Positions 16,159-24,827 of a stretch of 36,880 nucleotides of DNA are shown here, in pieces; position 1 is the stretch's first letter; each line of letters opens with the position of its first letter. Below the pieces are notes generated by a model. The model worked only from the letters and a program-made list of their open reading frames with translations, was not told the DNA's origin and ran no database searches. The translations under genes and the position numbers were made by a program. Source of the DNA: Planctomycetota bacterium (GTDB lineage Bacteria > Planctomycetota > GCA-002687715). The DNA is taken from NCBI GenBank assembly GCA_002687715.1, contig NZBC01000081.1:1-36880 (forward strand). Reading direction: 5' to 3'.

Positions 16159-16532
16159 GCACCCCCGAGCTTTCTCGGGACCAGATTCTGGAGAAGGTGG
16201 CCCAGGCCATCGCGACCCAGAAGCAGTGTCCGGTCGAGAGCATCACGCTCGAGAGCAAATTCGAGGACCTCGGCGTCGACTCTCTCGACGCGGCCGAGAT
16301 CCTGTTCGAGCTCGAAGACTCTCTCGACGTCGACATCCCTGACGGGCCCGCGCGTTCGATGCGCGCAGTGCACCAGGTCGTGGACGGTCTCGAGAAGCTG
16401 GTGGCGGGCGAGGAGATCCCATACGAGGAACCTCCGGCTCCAACGCCGTCCGTGGCCACGGGCGGAGCGGCGTCCGAGGACGTCGATCGCGCCGACGACG
16501 TGGAACCAACGAAACCGGAGAGCGAGGCGTAG
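16155..16532 (+). CDS. Acyl carrier protein with acidic C-terminal tail
   Basis: 125 residues. Residues 1-85 are a typical phosphopantetheine-binding ACP: ILEKVAQAIATQ, then FEDLGVDSLDAAEILFELED, with Ser 43 in DSLD as the attachment site. A proline/glutamate-rich, probably disordered tail of about 40 residues follows (PYEEPPAPTPSV to EPTKPESEA), longer than in housekeeping AcpP. It overlaps the GH/GT2 gene by four bases and abuts the ketosynthase, so the two probably work together on an acyl chain specific to this pathway. No phosphopantetheinyl transferase is encoded here. Confidence 0.93.
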   Translation: MSTPELSRDQILEKVAQAIATQKQCPVESITLESKFEDLGVDSLDAAEILFELEDSLDVDIPDGPARSMRAVHQVVDGLEKLVAGEEIPYEEPPAPTPSVATGGAASEDVDRADDVEPTKPESEA

Positions 16533-17756
16533 GTGTCGCGGCGCGTCGTGATCACGGGCGTAGGGGCGATCTCCGCTCTGGGGGATGGCGTGCCTGCATT
16601 GTGGGACGCCGCCGTCGAGGGGCGGTCCGGCATAGATCAGCTCGAGGGTTTCGGCGACTCGCGGCTCAAGTTCCGTAACGGCGCCCAGATCCGCGGGTTC
16701 GACCCCGCTCGGTTCTTCGAGAGCCGGGAGGATCAGCTGCTCGATCCCTGCGTGCAGTTCGCGATCATCCCCGCGCGCGAAGCGGTCAAGGACTCTGGCA
16801 TCGCTTGGGACGACGAGCTGCGGTCGCGAACCGCCGTCGTCACCGGGTGCGCCGTCGGTGGCAAGAACACCGAGGACGCCGAGTACTACAAGCTCTACCA
16901 CCTGAACAAGAAGCGGTTCCATCCGTTCGCGATTCCCCGGAGCATGGGCAACGCGGGCGCTAGCCGCATCTCGATGGAGTTCGGGTTGCAAGGGCCGGCG
17001 TTCACGCTGAGCACAGCGTGCTCGTCCGCGAATCACGCAATCGGTCACGCGTTCTGGTTGCTGCGCAACGGTGCAGCGGACGCCGCGGTCGCGGGGGGAC
17101 ACGAGGCGTTGTTCACTCTCGGCCACTTGCTCGCGTGGGACGCGCTCCGGGTGGTCGCGCCCGACACATGCCGCCCGTTCAGCGCTGATCGGAAGGGGAT
17201 GGTGATCGGAGAGGGCGGTGGCATGCTCGTGCTCGAGACGCTCGACCGCGCGCAGACCCGGGGCGCTCGCATCCACGCCGAGATCGTGGGGTTCGGGATG
17301 TCCGCGGACGCTCACCACCTGACGATGCCCTCGATGGAGGGGCCGTCCCGCGCGATGACCGCTGCGATGGCAGACGGGAGCCTCCGGCGTGAAGAGATCG
17401 GCTACGTCTCAGCCCATGGCACGGGCACGCTCGCCAACGATCCCAATGAGATCAACGCAGTGAAGCACGCGTTCGGTGATCTCGCGTCGAACCTGACCAT
17501 GAGCTCGACGAAGGCGGTTCACGGACACGCGCTCGGCGCCTCCGGAGCTCTGGAGGCCGTCATCACGACGCTGGCGTTGTCCCGCGGCGTGCTGCCGCCT
17601 ACGGCGAACTACCTCGGTCCGGACCCCAAGTGTGACCTCGACGTGATTCCCAACGAGGCGCGCGAGAAAAAGGTCTCCTGCGCGCTCTCCAACTCGTTTG
17701 CCTTCGGCGGCCTCAATGCGGTCGTCGCGTTCCGCCGCTTCGAGCCCGACGCCTGA
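16533..17756 (+). CDS. Beta-ketoacyl-ACP synthase, FabF/KAS II type
   Basis: A 407-residue condensing enzyme starting at GTG 16533, immediately after the ACP stop. The Cys-His-His triad is complete: Cys 163 in STACSSANHA, His 295 in SAHGTGT and His 332 in VHGHALGASG. The C-terminal SNSFAFGGLNAVVAF is typical of the FabF family. By family it condenses malonyl-ACP with an acyl primer. No ketoreductase, dehydratase, malonyltransferase or thioesterase is present in the window, so it either borrows the housekeeping fatty-acid enzymes, as rhizobial NodE does, or performs one specialised extension. Partner: the preceding ACP. Confidence 0.93.
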   Translation: MSRRVVITGVGAISALGDGVPALWDAAVEGRSGIDQLEGFGDSRLKFRNGAQIRGFDPARFFESREDQLLDPCVQFAIIPAREAVKDSGIAWDDELRSRTAVVTGCAVGGKNTEDAEYYKLYHLNKKRFHPFAIPRSMGNAGASRISMEFGLQGPAFTLSTACSSANHAIGHAFWLLRNGAADAAVAGGHEALFTLGHLLAWDALRVVAPDTCRPFSADRKGMVIGEGGGMLVLETLDRAQTRGARIHAEIVGFGMSADAHHLTMPSMEGPSRAMTAAMADGSLRREEIGYVSAHGTGTLANDPNEINAVKHAFGDLASNLTMSSTKAVHGHALGASGALEAVITTLALSRGVLPPTANYLGPDPKCDLDVIPNEAREKKVSCALSNSFAFGGLNAVVAFRRFEPDA

Positions 17757-17769
17757 TCGGGACCCCGCC

Positions 17770-18741
17770 ATGACGACCACTATCGTTCCGCGCCGACTGA
17801 ACGTACTCGAGGACGCCGAGCAGCTCATCGAGCTCTTCGACCTCGTGTTCGGCCATACCGTCACGCCTCCGATGTGGGCGTGGAAGTACCGTCCCCCGTG
17901 GGTCGCACGCGACTACTGCTGGGTTGGCGAGGTCGACGGCAGGGTCGTCGGCTACATCGGAGCCGTTCCGGCACGCGGCTGGCACGACGGCAAGGAAGTC
18001 CCGTTCTTCCAGCTCGCGGACATCATGGTCCACCCGGACTACCGCCTCCACTACGACTACTTCGAGATCGCGCCCCGCGAGATCATGGCGGACCTCGGTC
18101 AGACCCACCCGGACCATCTGCTCTACGGCTTCTCCTCGCACCGCGCCTTCCGGTGGTTCGAGCGCATCGGTCTGTCGGGGCTCGTCGAACGGGCGCGGAC
18201 CCGGTACGTCGGACGGGGGGGCAATGGAGCGGGAATCCTGGAGGCAGAGTCGGGGCCAGCCGCAACGGGGCGCTTCGAGCTGCGCGACTGGCCGTGGAAG
18301 GCGCCCGAGATCGATCAGGTCTGGCGCGACCAGCGCATCGACGTCGGGACGGGGCTGATTCGCGACACGGCGTACCTGAGCTGGCGCTACGGCGGACACC
18401 CGATCAATGGCTACCGGCTCCTCGGCATCTACGAGGGCGGTGACGTCCGCGGATGGGTGATCATCGGCAACGACTCCCCGGGGAAGAAGGGGCGTGCGCA
18501 GGAGATCCCGGTCGTGGACATGCTGCTGCCGGAGTCGTGTGTGCAGCCCGTACTCGCCGACCTCGCCGCCCATGTCGATAACCCGTTGATGCTCTGGTTT
18601 CCGAACCGGCTCGCGCCGGAGTTCCCGGATTCGAAGGACTCCGGGACCTACGTCTATCACTTCGTGCGAGACTCGATCGTCGACACGGAATACCTGCAGA
18701 ACCATCTCTACTACACGATGGGGGACGTCGACTGGTGGTAG
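17770..18741 (+). CDS. GNAT-like acyltransferase
   Basis: A 323-residue soluble protein. The first ~150 residues have GNAT order: helix-loop LIELFDLVFGH, the beta strands WVGEVDGRVVGYIGAVP, then FQLADIMVHPDYRLHYDY, which aligns with motif A of N-acyltransferases. The usual RxxGxG/A pyrophosphate loop is not visible; RLHYDYFE occupies that place. A second lobe spans ~190-310. This could mean acyl-ACP or another donor instead of acetyl-CoA, or loss of activity. Lying between KS and the ABC exporter, it is the best candidate to transfer the chain to the glycan. Start at ATG 17770, 13 bases after KS. It overlaps the ABC gene by seven bases. Confidence 0.7.
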   Translation: MTTTIVPRRLNVLEDAEQLIELFDLVFGHTVTPPMWAWKYRPPWVARDYCWVGEVDGRVVGYIGAVPARGWHDGKEVPFFQLADIMVHPDYRLHYDYFEIAPREIMADLGQTHPDHLLYGFSSHRAFRWFERIGLSGLVERARTRYVGRGGNGAGILEAESGPAATGRFELRDWPWKAPEIDQVWRDQRIDVGTGLIRDTAYLSWRYGGHPINGYRLLGIYEGGDVRGWVIIGNDSPGKKGRAQEIPVVDMLLPESCVQPVLADLAAHVDNPLMLWFPNRLAPEFPDSKDSGTYVYHFVRDSIVDTEYLQNHLYYTMGDVDWW

Positions 18742-20561
18742 ACGACGCGAAGAAGACGCCGTCATCTTCCGGGTGGCACATCCTCCGGCGGGTCATGCGG
18801 GAGCTGGGTGGTTACCGCCGTCACCTGATCGGCATCGCTGCGCTCGGGGTGATCACCGCGCCGCTGGGGTTGTTGCAGCCGCTCGCGCTCAAGATCACGT
18901 TCGACAGCTATATCAAGGAAGACGACTTGTACCCCGCGCTCGAAGCGCTGGTGCCGGATGCGGTACTCGAGATGGATGATCGCCTCGGGTATCTGCTCGT
19001 CGCGGTCGCTTTGGTGGTGCTCGTGGCGATCCTCACCCAGTCGCTCGGGTTCGCGAAGAACCTGCTCCGCACCTACACCAAGGAGAAGCTGGTCCTGGCC
19101 TTCCGCATGCGGCTGTTCGGCCACGTGGAGCGGTTGTCGCTGTCGTACCACGACGAAAAGGGACCGTCGGAGTCGACGTTCCGCGTGATGATGGACACTG
19201 CCGTCATCCCGGCGATCCTCCTCGACGGATTGATCCCGTCGTTGCAGGCGTTCGCGCTCGTGAGCACGATCGCGGTCGTGATCCTGTCCATGAGCTGGGA
19301 GCTGGCGGTGGTCGCGTTGCTCATCGCGCCGATCCTGCTGCTGATTTCATGGCCGTTCGGGAAGAGCCTTCGCCGGCAGTGGCACGAGATCAAGGAGCTC
19401 GAGACCTCGGTCCTCGGACGGCTGCAAGAGGTGTTCTCGACCGTGCGGGTCGTGAAGGCATTCGGTCGCGAGAAGAGCGAGATGGAACACCTGCTCGGGA
19501 TCGCGGAGAAGGGGCTCGGCGCCCGACTCCGGGTCGCGGTCACGCAGGGGAAGTTCAAGTTCCTGACCGCGATGCTCACGGCGGTCGGCACTGCGGGGTT
19601 CCTGTTCATGGGTGCCAGCATGGTGCGTGACGGGGCCCTGAAGATCGGCGAGCTGATCATGATCGCGGCGCTGATGGTGCAGTTCTACTCCCCCCTCCAG
19701 CTGCTGATCGGACAGATCGCGTCGATGCAGTCGTCTCTCGCCAGCGCGGAGCGGGTGCTTCACCTGCTCGACCGGGCGCCCGAGGTCTTGGAGCGACCGG
19801 ATGCGCGCTCCCTGGGGCGAGCCACGGGCGGGGTCCGGTTCGACGGAGTCACGTTCAGCTACGAGGGCGGGCCGAAGGTCCTCAACGAGGTCACCGTGGA
19901 TGTCCCGCCCGGGACCCGGGTGGGTATCGCGGGTGCGACCGGAGCCGGCAAGACCACCCTGATGAGCCTGCTCACGCGGCTCTACGACCCGGTCGCGGGT
20001 GCGATCTACCTGGACGACAACGACCTGCGTGACGTGAAGGTCACCGACCTCCGCGAGCAGTTCGGCGTGGTGCTCCAGGATCCGGTGCTGTTCAAGAAGA
20101 GCGTCGCCGACAACATCGCGTACGGTGTGCCTGACGCCACCCGCGAGGATGTCGTGGATGCGACCCGGCTCGCCAACGCCCACGACTTCGTGAGCGCCAT
20201 GCCGGACGGGTACGACACGATCGTCGGTGATCGCGGCCAGCGGTTGTCGGGGGGCGAACGGCAGCGCATTTCACTCGCGCGAGCGTTCCTGAAGAACGCG
20301 CCGATCCTCATCCTCGACGAGCCGACCAGCTCCGTCGACATGCGGACCGAGGCGGCGATCATGGAGGCGCTGGAGCGGCTGATGGAGGGACGGACGACGT
20401 TCATCATCGCCCACCGTCCGAGCACGCTCGAGATCTGCGATCGCGTCCTTGTCCTCGATCAGGGCCGCGTGGTCGCGTACGCCGCCCCGAATTCCGTCGA
20501 TTCGCTCGACGAGCTCATGCTCGCTCGGGCCGACGACGGCAACGGGAGCACCGCCCCGTGA
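18735..20561 (+). CDS. ABC exporter, fused membrane and nucleotide-binding domains (MsbA/ABCB type)
   Basis: A 608-residue half-transporter that would act as a homodimer. Six membrane helices lie within residues ~30-330, with a charged loop between TM1 and TM2 (IKEDDLYPALEALVPDA). The ATPase domain has Walker A GATGAGKTT (~400), the Q-loop VVLQDPVLF, signature LSGGERQRIS (~504), Walker B ILILDEPTSSVD and the H-loop IIAHR. Relatives flip lipids and lipid-linked glycans or export drugs and peptides. Here it probably moves the finished or intermediate glycolipid across the inner membrane. It starts at GTG 18735 inside the GNAT-like gene and ends overlapping the next glycosyltransferase (TGATG). 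Confidence 0.92.
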   Translation: MVDDAKKTPSSSGWHILRRVMRELGGYRRHLIGIAALGVITAPLGLLQPLALKITFDSYIKEDDLYPALEALVPDAVLEMDDRLGYLLVAVALVVLVAILTQSLGFAKNLLRTYTKEKLVLAFRMRLFGHVERLSLSYHDEKGPSESTFRVMMDTAVIPAILLDGLIPSLQAFALVSTIAVVILSMSWELAVVALLIAPILLLISWPFGKSLRRQWHEIKELETSVLGRLQEVFSTVRVVKAFGREKSEMEHLLGIAEKGLGARLRVAVTQGKFKFLTAMLTAVGTAGFLFMGASMVRDGALKIGELIMIAALMVQFYSPLQLLIGQIASMQSSLASAERVLHLLDRAPEVLERPDARSLGRATGGVRFDGVTFSYEGGPKVLNEVTVDVPPGTRVGIAGATGAGKTTLMSLLTRLYDPVAGAIYLDDNDLRDVKVTDLREQFGVVLQDPVLFKKSVADNIAYGVPDATREDVVDATRLANAHDFVSAMPDGYDTIVGDRGQRLSGGERQRISLARAFLKNAPILILDEPTSSVDMRTEAAIMEALERLMEGRTTFIIAHRPSTLEICDRVLVLDQGRVVAYAAPNSVDSLDELMLARADDGNGSTAP

Positions 20562-21754
20562 TGGCCGGCCGCCCGAGCGTCGTTCTCGCCACGACGCACC
20601 TGCTGTGGAACGCGACCCTTGGCGGGCACGCATGGGTGTTCCTGAACTGGGCGCTCGGTTTGCAGGAGAACGGCGCACGCATCACCGTGCTCGAGCGCGC
20701 GAAGCGAGGCAGCGATCCCGAGACCGTCGTCGACCAGGTGCGCACGTTTCGAGCCCGCATGGCCGAACTCGGACTCGACCTCCGGGTCGCGCTGATGGGC
20801 AGCGACGAGGAGCTCGACCTCCTGGGCGAAGCCCATGCGGTGCTCGGTGACGCCCTGCCAACCCTGAACGAGGTCCACGCCACGGCGGACGTCCTGTTGA
20901 ACTTCCGCTACGGATTGCGCTCTCCGGTCGTGGACGGGTTCCGGCGATCGCTGCTCGTCGATATCGACCCCGGGCTCTTGCAGCTCTGGATCACGAGCGG
21001 TCACGTGACGCCAACTCCCCACGATGCCTACGTGACGATCGGGGAGACGGTGGGGCAGCCCGGTGCGCGCGTCTCCGATTGCGGGCTGTCGTGGCACCAC
21101 ACTCCGCCACCCCTGTACCTGCCCGCGTGGCCCGTGACCCGTGCGGGCAATCACGCGCCCTACACCACCGTCACCAACTGGTGGGGCGAGTACGAGATCA
21201 TCGACGGCGACAACGTCAACAACGAGAAGCGGACCGAATTCGTCGAGAACTACCTCGACCTCCCTGCGCGGACCGCCGCGACGCTCGAGCTGGCGATATA
21301 CCACGAGCCCGGGCACCCGTCCGACATGCCGATGATGGAGGAGAACGGCTGGCGCACGCGTCCGGCCCGTGAGGTGAGCGCGAGCCCGTCCGAGTATCGC
21401 CGGTACATCCAGTCGTCACGGGGAGAGTTCTCTTGCGCTAAGCGGTCGTGCATGGCGTTCGAGAACGCGTGGATCAGCGACCGGACTCTCTGCTACCTCG
21501 CGAGCGGCAAGCCGGCGATCGTCCAACACACGGGAGAGAGTCGCCTGCTTCCGGACCATTCGGGCCTGCTGCGTTTCCGGTCGGCGGACGAGGCAGCGGC
21601 GATGCTGACCGAGGTCGAGGCGCACTACGACGATCACGCCGCTGCGGCCCGCGCGCTCGTCGAGGAGAAGTTCGACGCCGTCGAGGTGACGCGCGCCGTC
21701 CTCGAGCACGCGATGGACATTCCGCCGAGGCAGGTGAGCCGTGACCGCGTCTGA
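20561..21754 (+). CDS. GT-B-like glycosyltransferase, paralogue 1 of 3
   Basis: 397 residues, no membrane segment. The N-terminal half (LLWNATLGGHAWVFLNWALG, then LQENGARITVLER) has a glycine-rich Rossmann entrance. The C-terminal half has the family block SRGEFSCAKRSCM, then CYLASGKPAIVQHTGES and LLRFRSADEAAAMLTEVE, as in retaining GT-B enzymes that bind a nucleotide sugar. Similar blocks occur at the same places in the genes at 22469 and 23643, so the three are paralogues; this one is the most divergent. Its sugar donor is unknown. ATG 20561 overlaps the ABC stop, with a GTG three bases earlier as alternative. It overlaps the deacetylase by 14 bases. Confidence 0.8.
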   Translation: MAGRPSVVLATTHLLWNATLGGHAWVFLNWALGLQENGARITVLERAKRGSDPETVVDQVRTFRARMAELGLDLRVALMGSDEELDLLGEAHAVLGDALPTLNEVHATADVLLNFRYGLRSPVVDGFRRSLLVDIDPGLLQLWITSGHVTPTPHDAYVTIGETVGQPGARVSDCGLSWHHTPPPLYLPAWPVTRAGNHAPYTTVTNWWGEYEIIDGDNVNNEKRTEFVENYLDLPARTAATLELAIYHEPGHPSDMPMMEENGWRTRPAREVSASPSEYRRYIQSSRGEFSCAKRSCMAFENAWISDRTLCYLASGKPAIVQHTGESRLLPDHSGLLRFRSADEAAAMLTEVEAHYDDHAAAARALVEEKFDAVEVTRAVLEHAMDIPPRQVSRDRV

Positions 21755-22472
21755 AGCCGCGGTCCGGACGGTGGCCGTCCTCGGGTTCCACAAGATCGGT
21801 GCACCCCCACCGGGTGCGAGGCCGACGTGGAACTACGTGTCGGAGGACGTGTTCGCGGGCTACCTCGAGTTCCTACGCGACGAGGGGTTCGTCGTGCTGG
21901 GGCACGCTGCGTTCGAGGCTGCGCTCGACGAGCCGGAGTCGTTGCCCGAACGCGCGGCGATGCTCACGTTCGACGACGGCTATCGTTCGATGCTCCGGGT
22001 CGCGGAGCCGATCCTGGCTGGCTTCGGGTATCCGTCGGTGCTCTTCGTGCCGACGGACTACGTTGGATCGACGAACCGCTTCGACGCCGATCGCGAGCCC
22101 GTGGAGCCGATGTGCGACTGGGATGAGCTCCGCGAGCTCTCCGCCCGGGGGGTGTCGATCCAGTCCCACGGTGTGACCCACCGGACGTTCACCGATCTCG
22201 CCGCCTCGGCACGGGACGACGAACTGCGACGCTCCAAAGACGCTCTCGAATCCGCGCTCGACGTGCCCGTCGATGCGTTTGCGTTTCCCTACGGCGATGG
22301 TGGAGACGACGCAACTGCCGTCGGAGAGGTCTTGCTGGCGTGTGGCTACCGCGCTGCCTACCTCTACGGCGGCGGTCGTACCCGGGTGCCCGCGCCGGAC
22401 CGTTTCCGCCTCACCCGCATCCCCGTCGGACCCGAGTCCGACATCGCCAAGAAGCTCTTCACCGATCCATGA
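21741..22472 (+). CDS. Polysaccharide deacetylase, NodB/CE4 type
   Basis: A 243-residue enzyme starting at GTG 21741. The NodB-homology motifs are present: TFDDGYRS (catalytic base and metal Asp, ~76-78), SHGVTH (metal His 143 and 147) and FAFPYGDGG. These enzymes remove N- or O-acetyl groups from sugars in a metal-dependent way. There is no signal peptide, so it should act in the cytoplasm on an intermediate, like NodB on chitooligosaccharides, rather than on wall polymer. It could expose the amine that is later acylated or sulfated. It overlaps both neighbouring glycosyltransferase genes. Confidence 0.92.
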   Translation: MTASEAAVRTVAVLGFHKIGAPPPGARPTWNYVSEDVFAGYLEFLRDEGFVVLGHAAFEAALDEPESLPERAAMLTFDDGYRSMLRVAEPILAGFGYPSVLFVPTDYVGSTNRFDADREPVEPMCDWDELRELSARGVSIQSHGVTHRTFTDLAASARDDELRRSKDALESALDVPVDAFAFPYGDGGDDATAVGEVLLACGYRAAYLYGGGRTRVPAPDRFRLTRIPVGPESDIAKKLFTDP

Positions 22473-23650
22473 GCTCGTCCTCGTTGCGCATCATCGTCAC
22501 CGGCTACATCGCCCAGTACCCGCTGGGCGGAATGACGTGGCACTACTTCCACTACGTGCTCGGTCTCATGCGGCTCGGGCATGACGTGTACTACATCGAA
22601 GACACCGGGCAGTGGCCCTACGACCCGGTCGAGGACGGCATCACCAAGACGTGCGAAGACAACGTCCGTTATCTCCAAGAACTCATGGAGCAGTACGGGC
22701 TCGAAGATCGGTGGGCGTATCGGTTCGTGTGGAAGGAACGTTGGTTCGGGATGGCCGATGAACGGCGCGAGGACGTGATTCGCACTGCGGACCTCGTGAT
22801 CAACGTCTCGGGGACGCTCGAGCGTCCGGGCGAGTACCGGCACCGCGCTCGCCTGGCGTACGTCGATACCGATCCCGTGTTCACCCAGGTCAAGCTCGCG
22901 AAGGGGCACGACTATCTGCGCGGGCTCGTCGACCAGCACGACGTCTTGTTCTCGTTTGGAGAGTCGCCCGGCGACGACACACCGGACACGGAAGATCAAT
23001 GGAACCCGACGCGGCAACCGATCGCGCTGGACATCTGGCGGCCATCGGAGCCTCATCGCGACGTCTACACGACGGTGATGACCTGGAAGGCGTTCAAGCC
23101 GATCGTCTTCGAAGGCAAGAAGTTCGGGCAGAAGGACGTCGAGTTCGAGCGGTTCGTGGACCTTCCGGAGCACATTCGCCCGGCGACGATCGAGGTCGCG
23201 GCGAATGCCGGACGCGGTCGCCGGCTGCCACGCCAAGACCTGATCGACAAGGGATGGAGACTCGTCGAGCCGCGTGAGGCCTGCCCGGACCACGAGGCCT
23301 ATCGGCGTTACATCGAGGGCTCGAAAGGGGAGTGGAGCGTCGCCAAGAACGCTTACGTGGTCGGTCAGGCAGCCTGGTTCTCATGCCGATCGGCGTGCTA
23401 CCTCGCCGCGGGCCGACCCGTGATCCTGCAGGAGACCGGGTTCTCGAAGGTGCTGCCGACGGGCAAGGGCCTGTTCGCGTATCGAACGCTCGAGGAAGCT
23501 GCCGAGGCGATCCGCACGGTCGAGGCAGACTATCCGACGCATGCCGCCGCCGCGCGTGCGATCGCCGAGGAGTACTTCGACGGCCGGACCGTCCTCGCTC
23601 GGGTCATCGACGTCGCGATGAACCCGCATCCTGAGGTGTGTCATGGATGA
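22469..23650 (+). CDS. GT-B-like glycosyltransferase, paralogue 2 of 3
   Basis: 393 residues from ATG 22469 (ATGA overlap with the deacetylase). N-terminal RIIVTGYIAQYPLGGMTWH, then LGLMRLGHDVYYIEDTG; middle ARLAYVDTDPVF; C-terminal GSKGEWSVAKNAYVV, CYLAAGRPVILQETGFS, LPTGKGLFAYRTLEEA. The same blocks occur in paralogue 3 (GYLVRRPLGGGTW, MRLGHDVYFLED, AYVDTDPAF, SRGEFTVAKHGYV, YLASGRPVVTQETGFS). Predicted to be a cytoplasmic transferase that adds one sugar to the growing oligosaccharide; donor and linkage are unknown. It overlaps the next gene by eight bases. Confidence 0.82.
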   Translation: MSSSSLRIIVTGYIAQYPLGGMTWHYFHYVLGLMRLGHDVYYIEDTGQWPYDPVEDGITKTCEDNVRYLQELMEQYGLEDRWAYRFVWKERWFGMADERREDVIRTADLVINVSGTLERPGEYRHRARLAYVDTDPVFTQVKLAKGHDYLRGLVDQHDVLFSFGESPGDDTPDTEDQWNPTRQPIALDIWRPSEPHRDVYTTVMTWKAFKPIVFEGKKFGQKDVEFERFVDLPEHIRPATIEVAANAGRGRRLPRQDLIDKGWRLVEPREACPDHEAYRRYIEGSKGEWSVAKNAYVVGQAAWFSCRSACYLAAGRPVILQETGFSKVLPTGKGLFAYRTLEEAAEAIRTVEADYPTHAAAARAIAEEYFDGRTVLARVIDVAMNPHPEVCHG

Positions 23651-24827
23651 GGCATCGCGACTGCGCATCCTCGTCCTCGGGTACCTCGTCCGCCGTCCGC
23701 TGGGGGGCGGTACGTGGCCGTTCATCCAGTACGCGATCGGCTTGATGCGGCTCGGCCACGACGTCTACTTCCTCGAAGACAGCGAAGACTACCCCTGCTG
23801 CTACGACCCGACGCGGCACGTGACCGACGAGGACCCGACGTTCGGTCTCGGATTCGCGAAGGACGCCCTCGCGGCTCATGGACTCGGCGAGCGGTGGGCG
23901 TACTTCGATGCGCACACGGACACGTGGCACGGCCCGTGCGCCGACCGGATTCCCGAGCTCTGCTCGACGGCGGACGCGCTCGTCAACGTCTCCGGCATCA
24001 ACCCCATTCGCCCCTGGCTGGAGCAGGTGCCCCGCCGCGCCTACGTCGACACTGACCCGGCGTTCCAGCAGGTGCGCTCCCTCGACGACGAGGACCGGCG
24101 GCGCCGCACCTTGCAGCACAACGTCTTCTTCACCTACGGGGAGAACATCCCCGCCGGACGCGCGAACCTCCCCGATGACGGCGTCCCGTGGCAGCCCTGT
24201 CGGCCGCCCGTCGTACTCGATCTGTGGCCCGTGACGCCGGGGCCTGCGCACGCTGCGTTTACGACCGTCATGCTCTGGGACAGCTACGTGGCCCGCGAGC
24301 ACGATGGCTTCCACCTCGGCATGAAATCGGAGTCGTTCGAGTCGTACTGGGACCTGCCGTCGCGGGTCGATCGTCGGCTCGAGCTGGCCGTCGGGGGGCC
24401 GGGCGTTCCGCGCGACCGGCTGCGGCAAACCGGCTGGTCCGTCATCAATCCGCTCGAGCCGACGAAGGACATGTCGACCTACCAGGCCTATCTCGCCGGC
24501 TCGCGCGGCGAGTTCACGGTCGCGAAGCACGGCTACGTCGCCAGTTCGTGCGGGTGGTTCAGCGAACGCAGCGCGCACTATCTCGCCAGCGGTCGTCCGG
24601 TGGTGACGCAGGAGACGGGGTTCTCGGATCACGTGCCGACGGGCTCGGGCCTGCTCGCCCACACCTCTTTGGACGAGGCCGTTGCCGCGATCGAAGCCAT
24701 CGACAAGGACTACGAGCGACACTGCGCCGCCGCCCGCGACGTCGCTGGCGCCTTCGACTCGTACGAGGTGCTGGGCAGCCTGATCGCCCGCACCATGGAC
24801 CCGGCTCCCAATGGGATGACGTCATGA
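23643..24827 (+). CDS. GT-B-like glycosyltransferase, paralogue 3 of 3
   Basis: 394 residues. It is closest to the preceding gene: Gly-rich entrance LVLGYLVRRPLGGGTWPF, RLGHDVYFLED, then AYVDTDPAFQQV and FFTYGENIPAG, and the C-terminal donor-site block SRGEFTVAKHGYV, YLASGRPVVTQETGFS, HVPTGSGLLAHTSLDEA. The tandem arrangement suggests duplication followed by specialisation for different sugars. No signal peptide or membrane helix. ATG 23643 overlaps the previous stop, and its own stop overlaps the sulfotransferase start (ATGA at 24824). Confidence 0.82.
   Translation: MDEASRLRILVLGYLVRRPLGGGTWPFIQYAIGLMRLGHDVYFLEDSEDYPCCYDPTRHVTDEDPTFGLGFAKDALAAHGLGERWAYFDAHTDTWHGPCADRIPELCSTADALVNVSGINPIRPWLEQVPRRAYVDTDPAFQQVRSLDDEDRRRRTLQHNVFFTYGENIPAGRANLPDDGVPWQPCRPPVVLDLWPVTPGPAHAAFTTVMLWDSYVAREHDGFHLGMKSESFESYWDLPSRVDRRLELAVGGPGVPRDRLRQTGWSVINPLEPTKDMSTYQAYLAGSRGEFTVAKHGYVASSCGWFSERSAHYLASGRPVVTQETGFSDHVPTGSGLLAHTSLDEAVAAIEAIDKDYERHCAAARDVAGAFDSYEVLGSLIARTMDPAPNGMTS

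Noticed and set aside
16155..17756. A modular polyketide synthase
   Set aside because: Only a discrete ACP and a FabF-type KS are present; no acyltransferase domain, reductase or multidomain protein.
23604..24722. A 372-codon minus-strand frame opposite glycosyltransferase paralogue 3
   Set aside because: Antisense shadow of a conserved glycosyltransferase; no recognisable motif.
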